A stretch of DNA of 64,000 bases, from NCBI RefSeq assembly GCF_016834655.1, contig NZ_JAENHP010000035.1, positions 27,948 to 91,947 of the forward strand, written 5' to 3'. Made by a program: the position numbers and the translations under genes. The number at the start of each line of letters is the position of its first letter. Position 1 is the first letter of the stretch. Origin of the DNA: Paractinoplanes ovalisporus. Lineage in GTDB: Bacteria > Actinomycetota > Actinomycetes > Mycobacteriales > Micromonosporaceae. Under the pieces are notes generated by a model, which saw only the letters and a list, made by a program, of their open reading frames with translations, made no database searches and was not told where the DNA came from. This document shows, piece after piece, positions 17,421 through 26,353 of the stretch.

Positions 17421-18209
17421 ATGGGGCACCGGGACACTGCGATGGGCGCAGCCGTTCTTCTCGCCGCAGCCGTTCTCGTCGCGAGCTATGGCCAACGGCG
17501 TGCTGCCGCGGCGAGAGCCCAGACCGCTCCTACGCTGCTGCCAGCGGCGTCTGCGGCGCCTAGCGAGCGGGATACCCCGTCCGGCACGCCGCTTTTGGAC
17601 GGCAAGAAGACCGAGTTGCAGGCGTCCTGGTCACAGGCGCGCGGCGCTTGGTTTAGCGCGGTGGTGGGCGCCGTCGCGCTCGCGGCCTCGTTGATTGCTT
17701 TGGTCGGGCAAGTGCGTATCAACGATCAGCAGATCGGCTTGAACAGGCAAACCGCATTGCACACCGCGCAGGAACACGCGGCTCGCGTCGCAATCTGGCA
17801 CACCGACGGTCGATACTCAGACAGTCGCGTCCCGAAAGGCATCGACGTCTTCGTTCAAAACATGTCTCCAGCGGCCCTCTTCGATATCCGGATTCTTGCG
17901 GCGACTGACTCTGGGGCTGGGGCTGGCGACGCAGAACTCGACATCGGAACCATCCCTCCGTGCACCACCGTACGGGTCCGGGCAGCTGCACCTGCCTTGC
18001 AGCACCTGCGTCGCGTCACAACGGGAAGCGCTTCTTCGGTACCGCTCAAGCTCTACTTCACGGAAACGAACCGGACTTGGTACGCCACCGGCGGGACGCT
18101 AGTGCTCAAGAGCAACGACAACGCTGACTGGTTCCCACCCTCGGAATCATTTCCTCACCTGCGGTCCGGCGGCGGCGTCCACGCTACGCAAGCGCCTGGT
18201 TGCGGATGA
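17421..18209 (+). CDS. Membrane-anchored protein with an extended C-terminal beta domain
   Basis: About 262 aa. The N-terminal hydrophobic segment (AMGAAVLLAAAVLVASYG) is followed by an Ala/Pro/Ser-rich linker. A second strong transmembrane helix (SAVVGAVALAASLIALVG) and a coiled-coil start (QVRINDQQIGLNRQTALHTA) come next. The last 130 residues are beta-rich (GIDVFVQNMSPAALFDIRI, YFTETNRTWYATGG), like the immunoglobulin-like domains of small membrane proteins. A TTG three codons upstream is an alternative start. The neighbouring downstream gene encodes a lipoprotein on the same strand, 32 bp away. Function unknown. Confidence 0.55.
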   Translation: MGHRDTAMGAAVLLAAAVLVASYGQRRAAAARAQTAPTLLPAASAAPSERDTPSGTPLLDGKKTELQASWSQARGAWFSAVVGAVALAASLIALVGQVRINDQQIGLNRQTALHTAQEHAARVAIWHTDGRYSDSRVPKGIDVFVQNMSPAALFDIRILAATDSGAGAGDAELDIGTIPPCTTVRVRAAAPALQHLRRVTTGSASSVPLKLYFTETNRTWYATGGTLVLKSNDNADWFPPSESFPHLRSGGGVHATQAPGCG

Positions 18210-18241
18210 CACATACGACGATCGATTGTGGAGGTCCTTTC

Positions 18242-19168
18242 ATGGCGCACCCCGCCAGGATGTGCGCGGCTGTCGCCGTGGCAGCGACGCTCCTTGTACT
18301 TGTCGGTTGCTCGAGCGGTGACAAGGAGAAAGCCCAGCCCGACCCGCCAGCGCCCGCGCCGACCGGCACGGCCATCGAGGCCGATGACCCTCTCGTTGCT
18401 CCTACCGCGAACTGCCCTCGACCGCCTCAGGAGCCGACCACCGCTACCGAACCGGAAAGCGGCGGGCTCACCGCACGCACCACCTATATGCTCGGCGGCG
18501 GTGAAGCAGACTTCGCCTACGATGTAGCCGCGTTCGACCGGCAACGCACCGCGTTCGAGGTTGCGGACATGCGCAGTCTAAGTATCGATGACACATTCGC
18601 CCAAGGTGCGTACGCAGTCGGCGGTGGTCACGCGATCGTCGTCGTTGCCAACGCCAGTGATCAGCCCATCGATATCGCGGGGATTCATCCGGTCAACCTG
18701 GTCCGTGAATGCATGCCGCTTGCGGCGGCTTTTCTTGGCGGTGGTGAAGCCGGAGACGAGCCGAAGATGTACTTCGACCTCGATCTGGCCGCTCCTGAGG
18801 CCCGTGCATTTAACAACGAAGGCGAGGATCCCACCTTGTTCTTCCAGGAGAAGAGCTGGCAGATCCCTGCGCGAGGCGAAGACGAAGGTCAGATCGATTT
18901 CGATACGCAGCTAGGTGCGTACAGCTTTGACCTGGCCATCGAATATCAAATCGACGGCGAGCAGTATTTAGCACTGCTTGACAACAAGGGGCAACCGTTC
19001 CGCATTACGTCCAGCTTGTGCGCAAGTAGTGACGACCTAGTCGGTCTACCTGATGCGGCGGTGCAACGACTCAAGAGTCTGCGGTATCAGCGAGTCCGTC
19101 AGCGCGGACTTGAGTTTGTCATGGCGGATGTCGACCCGGAACAGGTCGCAGCGGACTGCCCTTGGTGA
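18242..19168 (+). CDS. Secreted lipoprotein of unknown function
   Basis: 308 aa from ATG 18242, preceded by GGAGGT at 8 bases. A type II signal peptide is clear: positive start, hydrophobic core (AAVAVAATLLVLVGC) and lipobox LVGC. A low-complexity Pro/Ala linker follows. The mature part is acidic and beta-rich, with Cys residues in pairs (CPR, ECM, LCAS, CPW) that could form disulfides outside the cell. No enzyme motif. It lies 32 bp after the membrane protein gene, so the two may be co-transcribed. Confidence 0.7.
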   Translation: MAHPARMCAAVAVAATLLVLVGCSSGDKEKAQPDPPAPAPTGTAIEADDPLVAPTANCPRPPQEPTTATEPESGGLTARTTYMLGGGEADFAYDVAAFDRQRTAFEVADMRSLSIDDTFAQGAYAVGGGHAIVVVANASDQPIDIAGIHPVNLVRECMPLAAAFLGGGEAGDEPKMYFDLDLAAPEARAFNNEGEDPTLFFQEKSWQIPARGEDEGQIDFDTQLGAYSFDLAIEYQIDGEQYLALLDNKGQPFRITSSLCASSDDLVGLPDAAVQRLKSLRYQRVRQRGLEFVMADVDPEQVAADCPW

Positions 19169-19305
19169 CAACCCACATACCGGGTAGCAGCCGTGCGCCC
19201 GGCGAGTGGTGGACGGCAGTCTGCCTCTTGTGACCGCACTCTATGCCGCAGACAAGGCGAGCCTCCTTCCGGCGCCATCACAGAGTGTGGATGAGCCCGC
19301 AGTGC

Positions 19306-20325
19306 TCACTCGATTTCGGGTGCCGTCCACTCTTGAACGGGCGCACGGATGTGTTCGGTTGTGTCAGGGCCGCCGAGTCCGACACCAGCCGAGCGGGGCG
19401 GATTGTGGGGATGACTGATGGAAGCGATGGTCGATGCGAGTCGCTCGACGTTCGCCGCGAGTGTGGCGACGCTGGTGCTAAGAGTCGAATTGTCGAGTGC
19501 AGATTTCGCGTCGAGCGCCTGCGCCAGCAGGCTGGTGTAGAGGTGACCTGGCCCCTGCGAACGGTTCGTGGTTCCGCCGTTCAACGTATAGAATGTGTTC
19601 GACGACAACGAGTTCTGAGCACTTTGGCTCGGAGTTTGGGGACCGCGTTCGCCTGTGGGTGGAGCGGTCCTGTCGTTTGTCAGGGTGAGTTCTCGGCCTG
19701 TCGCGGCGTCGTGGATGGTGGCGACGCCGGCGACGCGGCTCCACCACTGCGGTTCGTCGAACACGAGTGCCCGTTGAAAAGCCCACGCCGTGACGTCGGG
19801 CAGCCACAGCGCGGGCTGATGCCGATCGTCGACGTGCTGCAGCCGCATCCGGCTGCTGATCTGCTGTCCTCGGACGAGCCGGCGGTAGGTGGTGATGTCA
19901 GGCAGATCGCTTGGGTTGACCTTTCGGCCTTGCAGTTGGGTGTCGAGCTGTTCGCGCGGGCTGGCCCGGGTGTCGAGCACGACATCCCGAACCTTCTGTT
20001 CGTTGAGACGGTGAAGCAGCTGTGTCAGCGCTGCCTGCCTGGCGGCCTCTTGGTGCTCGCCGAGGGGCACCTGCGCGGCCAGCAGGGTCCAACCAGCGTG
20101 GGCTTCGGTTGCGCTGAGCATGTCTTCGATGGGTTGGACATGGCCGCGGCGGTAGAGGTTGCTGGCGTGGAACTCGTCGTGCGGGCCGGCGGCTTGGCGG
20201 GCGGCCTCGACGACGGTGGGCAGGTCGTCAGGTTCGACCAGGACAGCGGCGAAAAGATAGGCGCCGGGGTGCCCCTGCAAACGGATGAAAGCTTCATCGA
20301 CAAAGGCAACAGGATGCGTGCTCAT
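19306..20325 (-). CDS. DUF3800-like protein (putative RNase H-fold nuclease)
   Basis: 339 aa. The start AFVDEAFIRLQGHPG followed by YLFAAVLVEPDD resembles the DUF3800 beginning (D-E then a hydrophobic strand). LPDVTAWAFQRAL near residue 180 resembles the conserved LADLvAya helix with an Asp. DUF3800 proteins are thought to have an RNase H-like fold and are frequent next to plasmid and defence genes. The C-terminal 100 residues are low-complexity Thr/Asn/Ser-rich. It lies 57 bp after the relaxase on the same strand, probably co-transcribed. Family call by pattern only. Confidence 0.5.
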   Translation of the reverse strand: MSTHPVAFVDEAFIRLQGHPGAYLFAAVLVEPDDLPTVVEAARQAAGPHDEFHASNLYRRGHVQPIEDMLSATEAHAGWTLLAAQVPLGEHQEAARQAALTQLLHRLNEQKVRDVVLDTRASPREQLDTQLQGRKVNPSDLPDITTYRRLVRGQQISSRMRLQHVDDRHQPALWLPDVTAWAFQRALVFDEPQWWSRVAGVATIHDAATGRELTLTNDRTAPPTGERGPQTPSQSAQNSLSSNTFYTLNGGTTNRSQGPGHLYTSLLAQALDAKSALDNSTLSTSVATLAANVERLASTIASISHPHNPPRSAGVGLGGPDTTEHIRAPVQEWTAPEIE

Positions 20326-20382
20326 GGTCGAGTCCGGTCCTCACGGCTGGCACGGACTGGGCCGGTGCGCAGAGTGCGGGGC

Positions 20383-23300
20383 TCAGACATGGTCGGCCTC
20401 CGGCTCCGAACGGCCGCTCGGTGAGCCGAATTCCTCGAGGACGCGATGCTGTGCGGCTTCGGCGCTCGTAGCGAGCGCTTCGGGAAGCGGATGACGATGT
20501 GGCTGCGGACGTGTCACGTCAACAGCGCGGACCCGGGCCACGGCCAGCTGGACGGTTTCGGCGAGGTCGCTGGCAGTGTCGGCGGACCGCTGTGCCCGAC
20601 GGGCCAGTTCGGCTGCCGCGGCCAAGCCGGCATAGCGGGTTGGGAGCGCGTCGTCGTACCAGGCCGTCCAGGCACGGTGCTGGACTTCGAGGTTTCGCAC
20701 TGCTTCGCGAGCATGGCCCAGCCGATCAGCGGCGTGGTCCAGTCGGGCACGTAGTTCGCCGACGGCACTGGCGGCACGTAGTGCTGTGGCTCGGGCCTGT
20801 TGTTGCTCAGACGCGGCACGTATACGCGGGGGGCCGACACGCCACCAGCGCCGCCGAACCTGGTCGGCACGGACGTCGGCGGCGCGCGCGTTGGCTTGCG
20901 CGATGGCAAGGTCGAGACGAGTGCCACGCAGGTTTTGTTCGGCCACAACCAGCTCCACGTGCGCAACCCGCAACTGCCCGGCGACGTACTGAGGGCCACG
21001 CCTTTCTTCGTCGCGTTGTGCCGTGATGAGCTGCCGTAGCCCGTTCTCGGAATCGGCCGTGATTCGGCCGGCGAGGGTGGCGACACCAAGAACGGTCTGC
21101 GCCCGCCGCCATGCTGCCCACCGTCCAGGGTCGCGATGAGAGGGCTCGGGACCAATCGGGTCGTCGTTGTTGTGTTCGAAGCGGTCGCGATAGGCGATGA
21201 CAACGGCGGCGCGGCTGATCCATTGCCGCCGTCCGGCTGGGTCTTCCGGCACTGCGCCGAGCGCGTTCGACCATGTCGGAAAGCGTGTAGCGGCGTCCTC
21301 GGCAAGGGCCTCGATGCGCCGATCGGCGTGCTCGGCAATCTGCCTCAGGGCAGCGCCGATGTCGCCGTCGAAGGTCAGAGCACGATCGGTGTAACTGCCG
21401 GTCTGCGACGAGGCGGCGGCTGCCGCGGGGTCGGGTACGACTAGGCCGTACGTTTCGTCGATGCGCCAGGCCAGCACAGAGGCAACGTCGCGGGCAGTTG
21501 CCAGTTCCCGCTGCGCGCCGGCTTCGGCCAGGACTTGGAGGGGGTCGTATCCGGCGATTGCGAGCGCTTGCAGCCGCCCGACGAGGGCCGGCAGAGCAGG
21601 GTCGTCAGCTAGGCCGGCCGCAGCGGTTGAGCCGCATGTGGCCCGGACGACGGCTGTGTAGCGAGGCATGGCGGCGCGGGCGTTGAGGTCGTCGTAGATC
21701 GGCCCGAGCCGGGCGAGTGAGTCGACATCGGCCCAGAGCAGTTCCTCCGTCTCGGTGGCTGAGCGGTCGGTGGTGTCGGCGCGCAGGATGTCGGCGAGAA
21801 CGGTAATGCCGGCCGTGGGGGGTGCTGGTGGGTGTGACTCAGGCGATTGGTCGATGGTGACTACGGCGAGTTGGTTGAGCAGTCGACCGCGGGTCGCCAT
21901 GACGTACAGCCGGGCGTGGCTGGTGGCCGCGTCGACGATGGCGCGAGCAGTATCGACGGTACGGCCTTGGGCCGAGTCGACGGTGGCTACGTATGCGAGT
22001 TGTACGTGCTGGGCGGCGTAGCTTGCGGGCAGCGTCGTTCGATAGCCGCCGCTGACGTCTTCTACGAGGAGATTCCCGGCCCCGCTGATCTCGAGGATCC
22101 GCCATTGGGCGCGGTTGGCGACGAACTTGTCTCCTGCGATCAGGGAGCGTTCGTTGCGTCGAGTTACTACTAGGTCCCCGATACCCGCGCGGGTTCGATT
22201 GGCCAGCTTCACCGAGTCGGCCGGGTTGACCTGACCGGCGTTGATGAGCATCTGGCGGGCCCGGATCGCGATGTCGGCGGCCTCCTGCTCGGTCTCGACC
22301 AGGATGAGGCTTTGCCGGTCATGCAGGGTGTCGGCCGCCCAGCCGTCCAGGACCTGCTCGACGAGTTGGGTGCGTTCCCCGGAGATGACTCGGCCTCTCC
22401 GGTCGTACTCGGCCAGGGCTGTGGTGTCCCCGTCACGGAGCCGGAGGCTGGCTGGGCCTTCCCACGACTCCTCGAATCGGCGGACCTCGCGCAGGGTGGT
22501 GGTGTGTCCGAGCGAGGCCAAGTAGCGGAACATGCCGCCAGGACCGATGGCGCTGATCTGTGCGGGGTCGCCGACGAGAATGAGCTTCCCCTCGACCGGT
22601 TCGAGAAGCCGGGTGAGTTCGATCAGATCAAGGGTGGATGCTTGGGAGGCCTCGTCGACGATGAGCCACTGCCCAGGTCGGAACGTCCAGTCGTCGTTGG
22701 TTGTGCCGTTCGGGGGTGTGTGCTGGGCGTGCAGCCACATGGCGATGTTTTCGGTACGTATCCCCGGCCGGCCGCCTTCGCGGGAGGCGTCGGCCAGGAC
22801 GTAGGCGGCGTTCTGCCCGACGGTCAGTCCCAGAAGCGGAATACCCGCGCGCTGCGCCGCGACCGCGACCGCGGACTGCAGAAAGGTCTTGCCGGTGCCG
22901 GCCGGGCCGACGATTCCGGTGACGCGCCTGTCGTCGCCGACCGCGAACACGAGCGCGGCCCGTTTCTCGGCAGAGAGGTCCAGGTCGCTGGCAACCTGTT
23001 CGAGGAGCGCTGCCGGTGCCTGGTGCGCGTCCCGGCGAGCGGCGAAAGCGATGAGTTCTTTCTCCGCAGCCAGCACCGGGACGGTAGTCAACTTCAAGTC
23101 GCGGTGCCTGCTGTAGATACTTTGCGAGTCCGATGAGCGAACCAATGTCGGTCCCCATACGGCAAGTTCAGGTGGAGTGATTAGACGCAGCTGGCCGGCA
23201 TGTGTCCGCACTGCTTCGGAGGCCAGCAGTTCTACCCTCCGCCAGTCCTCTCGACGATCGCCGGTTGTCTGGACGTGCAACGCGCGACCGATCGCGAGTT

Positions 23301-24672
23301 CCAAGTGTTCCAGTTTGAATACGGCTCGCTCGGCCGTGACATCCTCGATAGCCTGCTCGACCGCCAGATGAGGTACGCGGCGAACGGCGGCATTCACGAT
23401 CAACCGGAGCTGTTCGTGGCTCGCAGGTTCGGTGCGGAGTGCTGCGGCGTACAGGTGCTCTCGTTGTAATTTGCGGTCACCCGCGGCGTGCTGTGCTCGA
23501 TGGATCACTCTTCTGGCGGTGCGATCGACATGGTCAGCGACTTGTCCCCCGGCAATCCGCTCGACCTCTCCGGCAGTGTCGAAACCTGCAGAACGGTCTT
23601 CGCGTCGCCACCGTGCGACCGCTTGGGCCGTGGATTCCGGCTCGTCTTTGCGTGCGCGGGTACGCAGGGTGGCGTCTTGGGCGCTCCGTCGCCATCGGCT
23701 GATCGGCACCCATTGCCGGCCGGCGGCCGGTTCGGTGAGTCGGTCGGTCATCTCGGACTCGATCGCGGTCCGGCGCTTGGAGTAGTGCGTAATCGCTCTG
23801 GCGCTGATTCCGACGATCTCTCGGATCGACGAGTCTGGCCGGGCGGCGAATCGAATCCCCAGCCGATGGTGCAAAGCGTGTTCAACCGCCCGTTCGTACG
23901 CGATCCGCGCAGTGACGGAAGCCTGGTAGAACGCCTTCGAGTCCAGGGCCAGCCAGTCCTCGCGACCGTCTCGCTGCACGCGGACCTTCGCGCTGACGAT
24001 GATGTGGGAGTGGACTTGAGGGTCCTTCTCCCGGCTCATGCGATGGTCGAACACCATGGCGGCGAGACCGTCAGTGTCGACCTGTACGAGCCCGTTGGTC
24101 CCCAACCGGGTAAAGGCGCCGTGGATGCGGAGTTGCTCCAAGGTGGCTCGGACGCCGTCGTGGTGGGCGGCCATCACATGTTGCTTCACGGTGCCGTCGC
24201 CGAACGCCCACAACAGAGAGACAGACTTGACGGGTGAAACGGTGACATCGAATCCTGCGACTGGATGCCGCTCTGGAGCCGTCCAGATCCTCAGCCAAAC
24301 CTGCGCGATCTGTTCGTAGGTCGCGTCCGGGGCCAACTTCGCCCAAGCCTTGTCTACTGCTGCTCGCCGTGCGTCGTCATCAAGGGCAGGAAACCGACGC
24401 CACAGCCGGCCGAGCTGTTTTCCGGTTTCGGGATGCTGGCCGCTGCCGATCAGGTAGAGCATTTGCGACTCGGTTACCTGGCCGGTCATGCCGAACATCC
24501 GCTCGGCTTGGCCGGCCCACCAACCTGGAGCCTCACCACGGGCGCGTGGGTCGGCGTGGTACGCAACAAGTCCGCCGTGCTCAGCCGTCCGAAAGTCGTG
24601 TTTACCCGCAGCGATCTGTCGAGTCAAATAGGCGATCCCAGCCCCAGGCGAGATGCGCGTGACCGTGAGCAT
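20383..24672 (-). CDS. MobF-family relaxase-helicase (TraA/TrwC-like)
   Basis: 1429 aa from ATG 24672. Residues 1-330 form the TrwC relaxase domain: early Tyr15 in GIAYLTRQIA, the FDVTVSPVKSVSLLWAFGD signature, and the metal-binding histidines in KDPQVHSHIIVSAKV. Residues from about 560 hold a RecD/TraI-like superfamily 1 helicase: Walker A GPAGTGKT near 588, Walker B IVDEASQAS near 672, and YVMATRGR at the end of the helicase core. The C-terminal 500 residues are helical, coiled-coil rich and less conserved. It would nick at oriT and unwind DNA for conjugative transfer. It is the best evidence that this block is a mobile element. No FtsK/TraB-type pump or type IV coupling gene is in the window. 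Confidence 0.92.
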   Translation of the reverse strand: MLTVTRISPGAGIAYLTRQIAAGKHDFRTAEHGGLVAYHADPRARGEAPGWWAGQAERMFGMTGQVTESQMLYLIGSGQHPETGKQLGRLWRRFPALDDDARRAAVDKAWAKLAPDATYEQIAQVWLRIWTAPERHPVAGFDVTVSPVKSVSLLWAFGDGTVKQHVMAAHHDGVRATLEQLRIHGAFTRLGTNGLVQVDTDGLAAMVFDHRMSREKDPQVHSHIIVSAKVRVQRDGREDWLALDSKAFYQASVTARIAYERAVEHALHHRLGIRFAARPDSSIREIVGISARAITHYSKRRTAIESEMTDRLTEPAAGRQWVPISRWRRSAQDATLRTRARKDEPESTAQAVARWRREDRSAGFDTAGEVERIAGGQVADHVDRTARRVIHRAQHAAGDRKLQREHLYAAALRTEPASHEQLRLIVNAAVRRVPHLAVEQAIEDVTAERAVFKLEHLELAIGRALHVQTTGDRREDWRRVELLASEAVRTHAGQLRLITPPELAVWGPTLVRSSDSQSIYSRHRDLKLTTVPVLAAEKELIAFAARRDAHQAPAALLEQVASDLDLSAEKRAALVFAVGDDRRVTGIVGPAGTGKTFLQSAVAVAAQRAGIPLLGLTVGQNAAYVLADASREGGRPGIRTENIAMWLHAQHTPPNGTTNDDWTFRPGQWLIVDEASQASTLDLIELTRLLEPVEGKLILVGDPAQISAIGPGGMFRYLASLGHTTTLREVRRFEESWEGPASLRLRDGDTTALAEYDRRGRVISGERTQLVEQVLDGWAADTLHDRQSLILVETEQEAADIAIRARQMLINAGQVNPADSVKLANRTRAGIGDLVVTRRNERSLIAGDKFVANRAQWRILEISGAGNLLVEDVSGGYRTTLPASYAAQHVQLAYVATVDSAQGRTVDTARAIVDAATSHARLYVMATRGRLLNQLAVVTIDQSPESHPPAPPTAGITVLADILRADTTDRSATETEELLWADVDSLARLGPIYDDLNARAAMPRYTAVVRATCGSTAAAGLADDPALPALVGRLQALAIAGYDPLQVLAEAGAQRELATARDVASVLAWRIDETYGLVVPDPAAAAASSQTGSYTDRALTFDGDIGAALRQIAEHADRRIEALAEDAATRFPTWSNALGAVPEDPAGRRQWISRAAVVIAYRDRFEHNNDDPIGPEPSHRDPGRWAAWRRAQTVLGVATLAGRITADSENGLRQLITAQRDEERRGPQYVAGQLRVAHVELVVAEQNLRGTRLDLAIAQANARAADVRADQVRRRWWRVGPPRIRAASEQQQARATALRAASAVGELRARLDHAADRLGHAREAVRNLEVQHRAWTAWYDDALPTRYAGLAAAAELARRAQRSADTASDLAETVQLAVARVRAVDVTRPQPHRHPLPEALATSAEAAQHRVLEEFGSPSGRSEPEADHV

Positions 24673-24790
24673 GCCGGCGACCGTAGCGCGCGCCAAGCTC
24701 CCCTATCGACATTGAGAATGCCAAGGGGTGTGCTGGCTCTGGAAGTTTTGTGGAGGGTGGATAGGTGTTAGTGCTGGATGATGTTGGTGT

Positions 24791-24836
24791 GGCTAGAAAT
24801 AGCCAGACGATAGGAAATGTGTGGCTAGTTTTAGCC
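24791..24836. repeat. Two palindromes GGCTA-N4-TAGCC, 32 bp apart
   Basis: GGCTAGAAATAGCC at 24791-24804 and GGCTAGTTTTAGCC at 24823-24836 share identical arms. The spacing is 32 bp, three helical turns. They lie 119 bp upstream of the relaxase start and 49 bp upstream of the divergent gene at 24885. They are best read as operator sites for a dimeric repressor or as part of an origin of transfer. Which one is not decided by sequence. Confidence 0.6.
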
Positions 24837-24884
24837 GGATGTAAAAGCCTAGGCAGAGGGGCATGGGGCATCTAGCGTCGGTGG

Positions 24885-25355
24885 ATGGCAAGCAACGCAA
24901 CGAATGCGTCGATTGACAGGCTGCGGGAGCAACACACGTTGCAGCAGCGTGAACTACGCATGCGGCACGCTGCGCAGAAACGGGCCCTGGCAAGGGTGAC
25001 CGTGCAACAGTCGGCTTTGGAAGCGGCGGAACGCGAGCGGGAAGCGGCAACGGAACGTCTGAATGCGGCTGTAGCGGAAGCGCATGAAGGGCGCGATGTC
25101 GCGGTGGCCGTGTTGACGCGTCTGTGCTCCTCGGTGCAGGACGTTGCGGGGCTGATCGGGCCGTCGGTGGCTGAGGTCCGCCGCGCGGTGCAGCGCGCGC
25201 CGGAGGCGGTCGTCAATCGGCAGGTGGAGCTGCTGTTGGCGAGTGGTGCGAAGCGGCGGCGGTTGCGGGCGGCGCCGGTTGAGGAGCGTTCTGAACCGGT
25301 GTCCTTGTCCGGTCATGGAGGCGGCGGCGAAGCAGAGATGGCGGGACCGCACTAG
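24885..25355 (+). CDS. Small coiled-coil protein divergent from the relaxase
   Basis: 156 aa. The first 75 residues form a charged coiled coil (RLREQHTLQQRELRMRHAAQ, ALEAAEREREAATERLNAAV). A helical segment and a basic/Gly-rich tail follow. No catalytic residues. The position next to the relaxase and the palindromes suggests a mobilisation accessory or DNA-binding protein that helps at oriT, but no homology is recognised. ATG 24885 has only a weak purine-rich ribosome-binding site. Confidence 0.5.
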   Translation: MASNATNASIDRLREQHTLQQRELRMRHAAQKRALARVTVQQSALEAAEREREAATERLNAAVAEAHEGRDVAVAVLTRLCSSVQDVAGLIGPSVAEVRRAVQRAPEAVVNRQVELLLASGAKRRRLRAAPVEERSEPVSLSGHGGGGEAEMAGPH

Positions 25356-25528
25356 TCGGTGGTTCGAGGGTGCGGAGGTCAGCGTCGGGGAGCTAGGTTG
25401 GATGCTGACCGTTGACGATGCCTTTGGTGTCGGATGCTTGGTCGACGTTTAGGCCGACGGACCTTGCCGGGTACACCTTCGCGGGTTGTCCTCCTTCGGG
25501 AGGCCGTCGGCCTTCTTCACGCCTCAAT

Positions 25529-25557
25529 GCGGCCGGGGACCCTCGGTCCCCGGCCGC
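25529..25557. terminator. Strong GC hairpin between convergent genes
   Basis: Perfect inverted repeat with 13-bp arms (GCGGCCGGGGACC), loop CTC. It sits 7 bases after the stop of the minus-strand gene at 25564 and 174 bases after the plus-strand gene ending at 25355. No U-tract, as is usual in actinobacteria. Confidence 0.7.
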
Positions 25558-25563
25558 GATGAG

Positions 25564-25899
25564 CTAGAACGGAACGTCTGTGTCGCTGAGCTGGTAAGCG
25601 GCCGAGGCTGGCTGTGCGACATCGAAGATGGCCTGCATGTCGCACACGCCTTCCTTCTCGGCGTCGGCGCGGAGAGTTTCGACGAAGCCGTCCGGCGCAG
25701 TGGCGTATCCATCGAGGATGGCAATGACCCATTCCGGTTCGGTGATCGGCGTGGTGTCGTCACCGAGCTCGATGCTGGGGCAGGGCCACGCGTCGCCTTC
25801 TTCGTAGATGTGGACGTAGTACGACCCGTGCCCGGGGCTCCATCCCGTAACAACCAGCCGGATGCTTGCTGCCAGGTCGTTCAGTTCGTGTGAGCTCAC
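25564..25899 (-). CDS. Small acidic protein ending in an SSB-like tail (DTDVPF)
   Basis: 111 aa. The body is acidic with a central aromatic segment (GSYYVHIYEEGDAWPCPS). The final residues are SDTDVPF, which resemble the C-terminal acidic tip of bacterial SSB (DDDIPF or DDEPPF) that binds partner proteins. Neither SSB-like protein in this window has such a tip. Otherwise unrecognised. Its long 5' leader (25900-26350) contains AT-rich palindromes and a structured hairpin. Confidence 0.6.
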   Translation of the reverse strand: MSSHELNDLAASIRLVVTGWSPGHGSYYVHIYEEGDAWPCPSIELGDDTTPITEPEWVIAILDGYATAPDGFVETLRADAEKEGVCDMQAIFDVAQPASAAYQLSDTDVPF

Positions 25900-25971
25900 G
25901 ATGAACCGTCCTTCTGATGCTTTTCGACGTTATCGGGAGTTGCCGCTCCCGATGAAGCAACTTTATCAATC

Positions 25972-26005
25972 AAATAGCTATATATCAATGCACTTAATAG
26001 CTATT
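25972..26005. repeat. Two AATAGCTAT repeats in an AT-rich region
   Basis: AAATAGCTAT at 25972-25981 and the perfect palindrome AATAGCTATT at 25996-26005 lie about 23 bp apart, within an AT-rich stretch (25920-26040) unusual for this DNA. They could be operators or the promoter of the gene at 25564, or an iteron-like origin element. Confidence 0.5.
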
Positions 26006-26162
26006 CTGGTTTTAGTATCGTGAGATTAGAAAGCGCTAAAGAGGGCGTTTTCGCTGCTGGAGCGCGCCCAACTTGATTTTCAGGCGCTTTTTGGCCGGTG
26101 GGGGCGACCTGGGTCGCCAGGTTTCGCGGCGGCTGGAGCCAGGGCCGTGGCGGGGGTTTCGG

Positions 26163-26197
26163 GGAAAAGATCATGCGTCTTGTGCATGATGTTTTCC
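26163..26197 (-). ncRNA. Hairpin carrying a conserved core (copy 1 of 3)
   Basis: On the minus strand the arms are GGAAAACATCATGC and GCATGATCTTTTCC, pairing completely except one C.C mismatch, with a 7-base loop. The core AACATC/GATCTT with the same mismatch recurs at 27458-27507 and 34528-34563. It lies in the 5' leader of the gene starting at 25899. Confidence 0.5.
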
Positions 26198-26303
26198 GCG
26201 CCCGTCGCGGCATTGGTGGAAGCCGTCGCGAAACCTATCCTGTTGGCGTAGCCAACGGCCAGAGAAGGCCTTTGTAGTGCGGCCGCAGGCCGCTCCGATG
26301 ATG

Positions 26304-26343
26304 CCTTTGAGGCCGGCCCGCAACTGAGGGCCGGCCTCAAAGG
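26304..26343 (-). terminator. Terminator after the second SSB-like gene
   Basis: Perfect 16-bp arms (CCTTTGAGGCCGGCCC and its complement) with an 8-base loop, starting 11 bases after the stop at 26354. A very stable hairpin; it separates the SSB operon from the gene at 25564. Confidence 0.8.
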
Positions 26344-26353
26344 GCTTGTGTGC

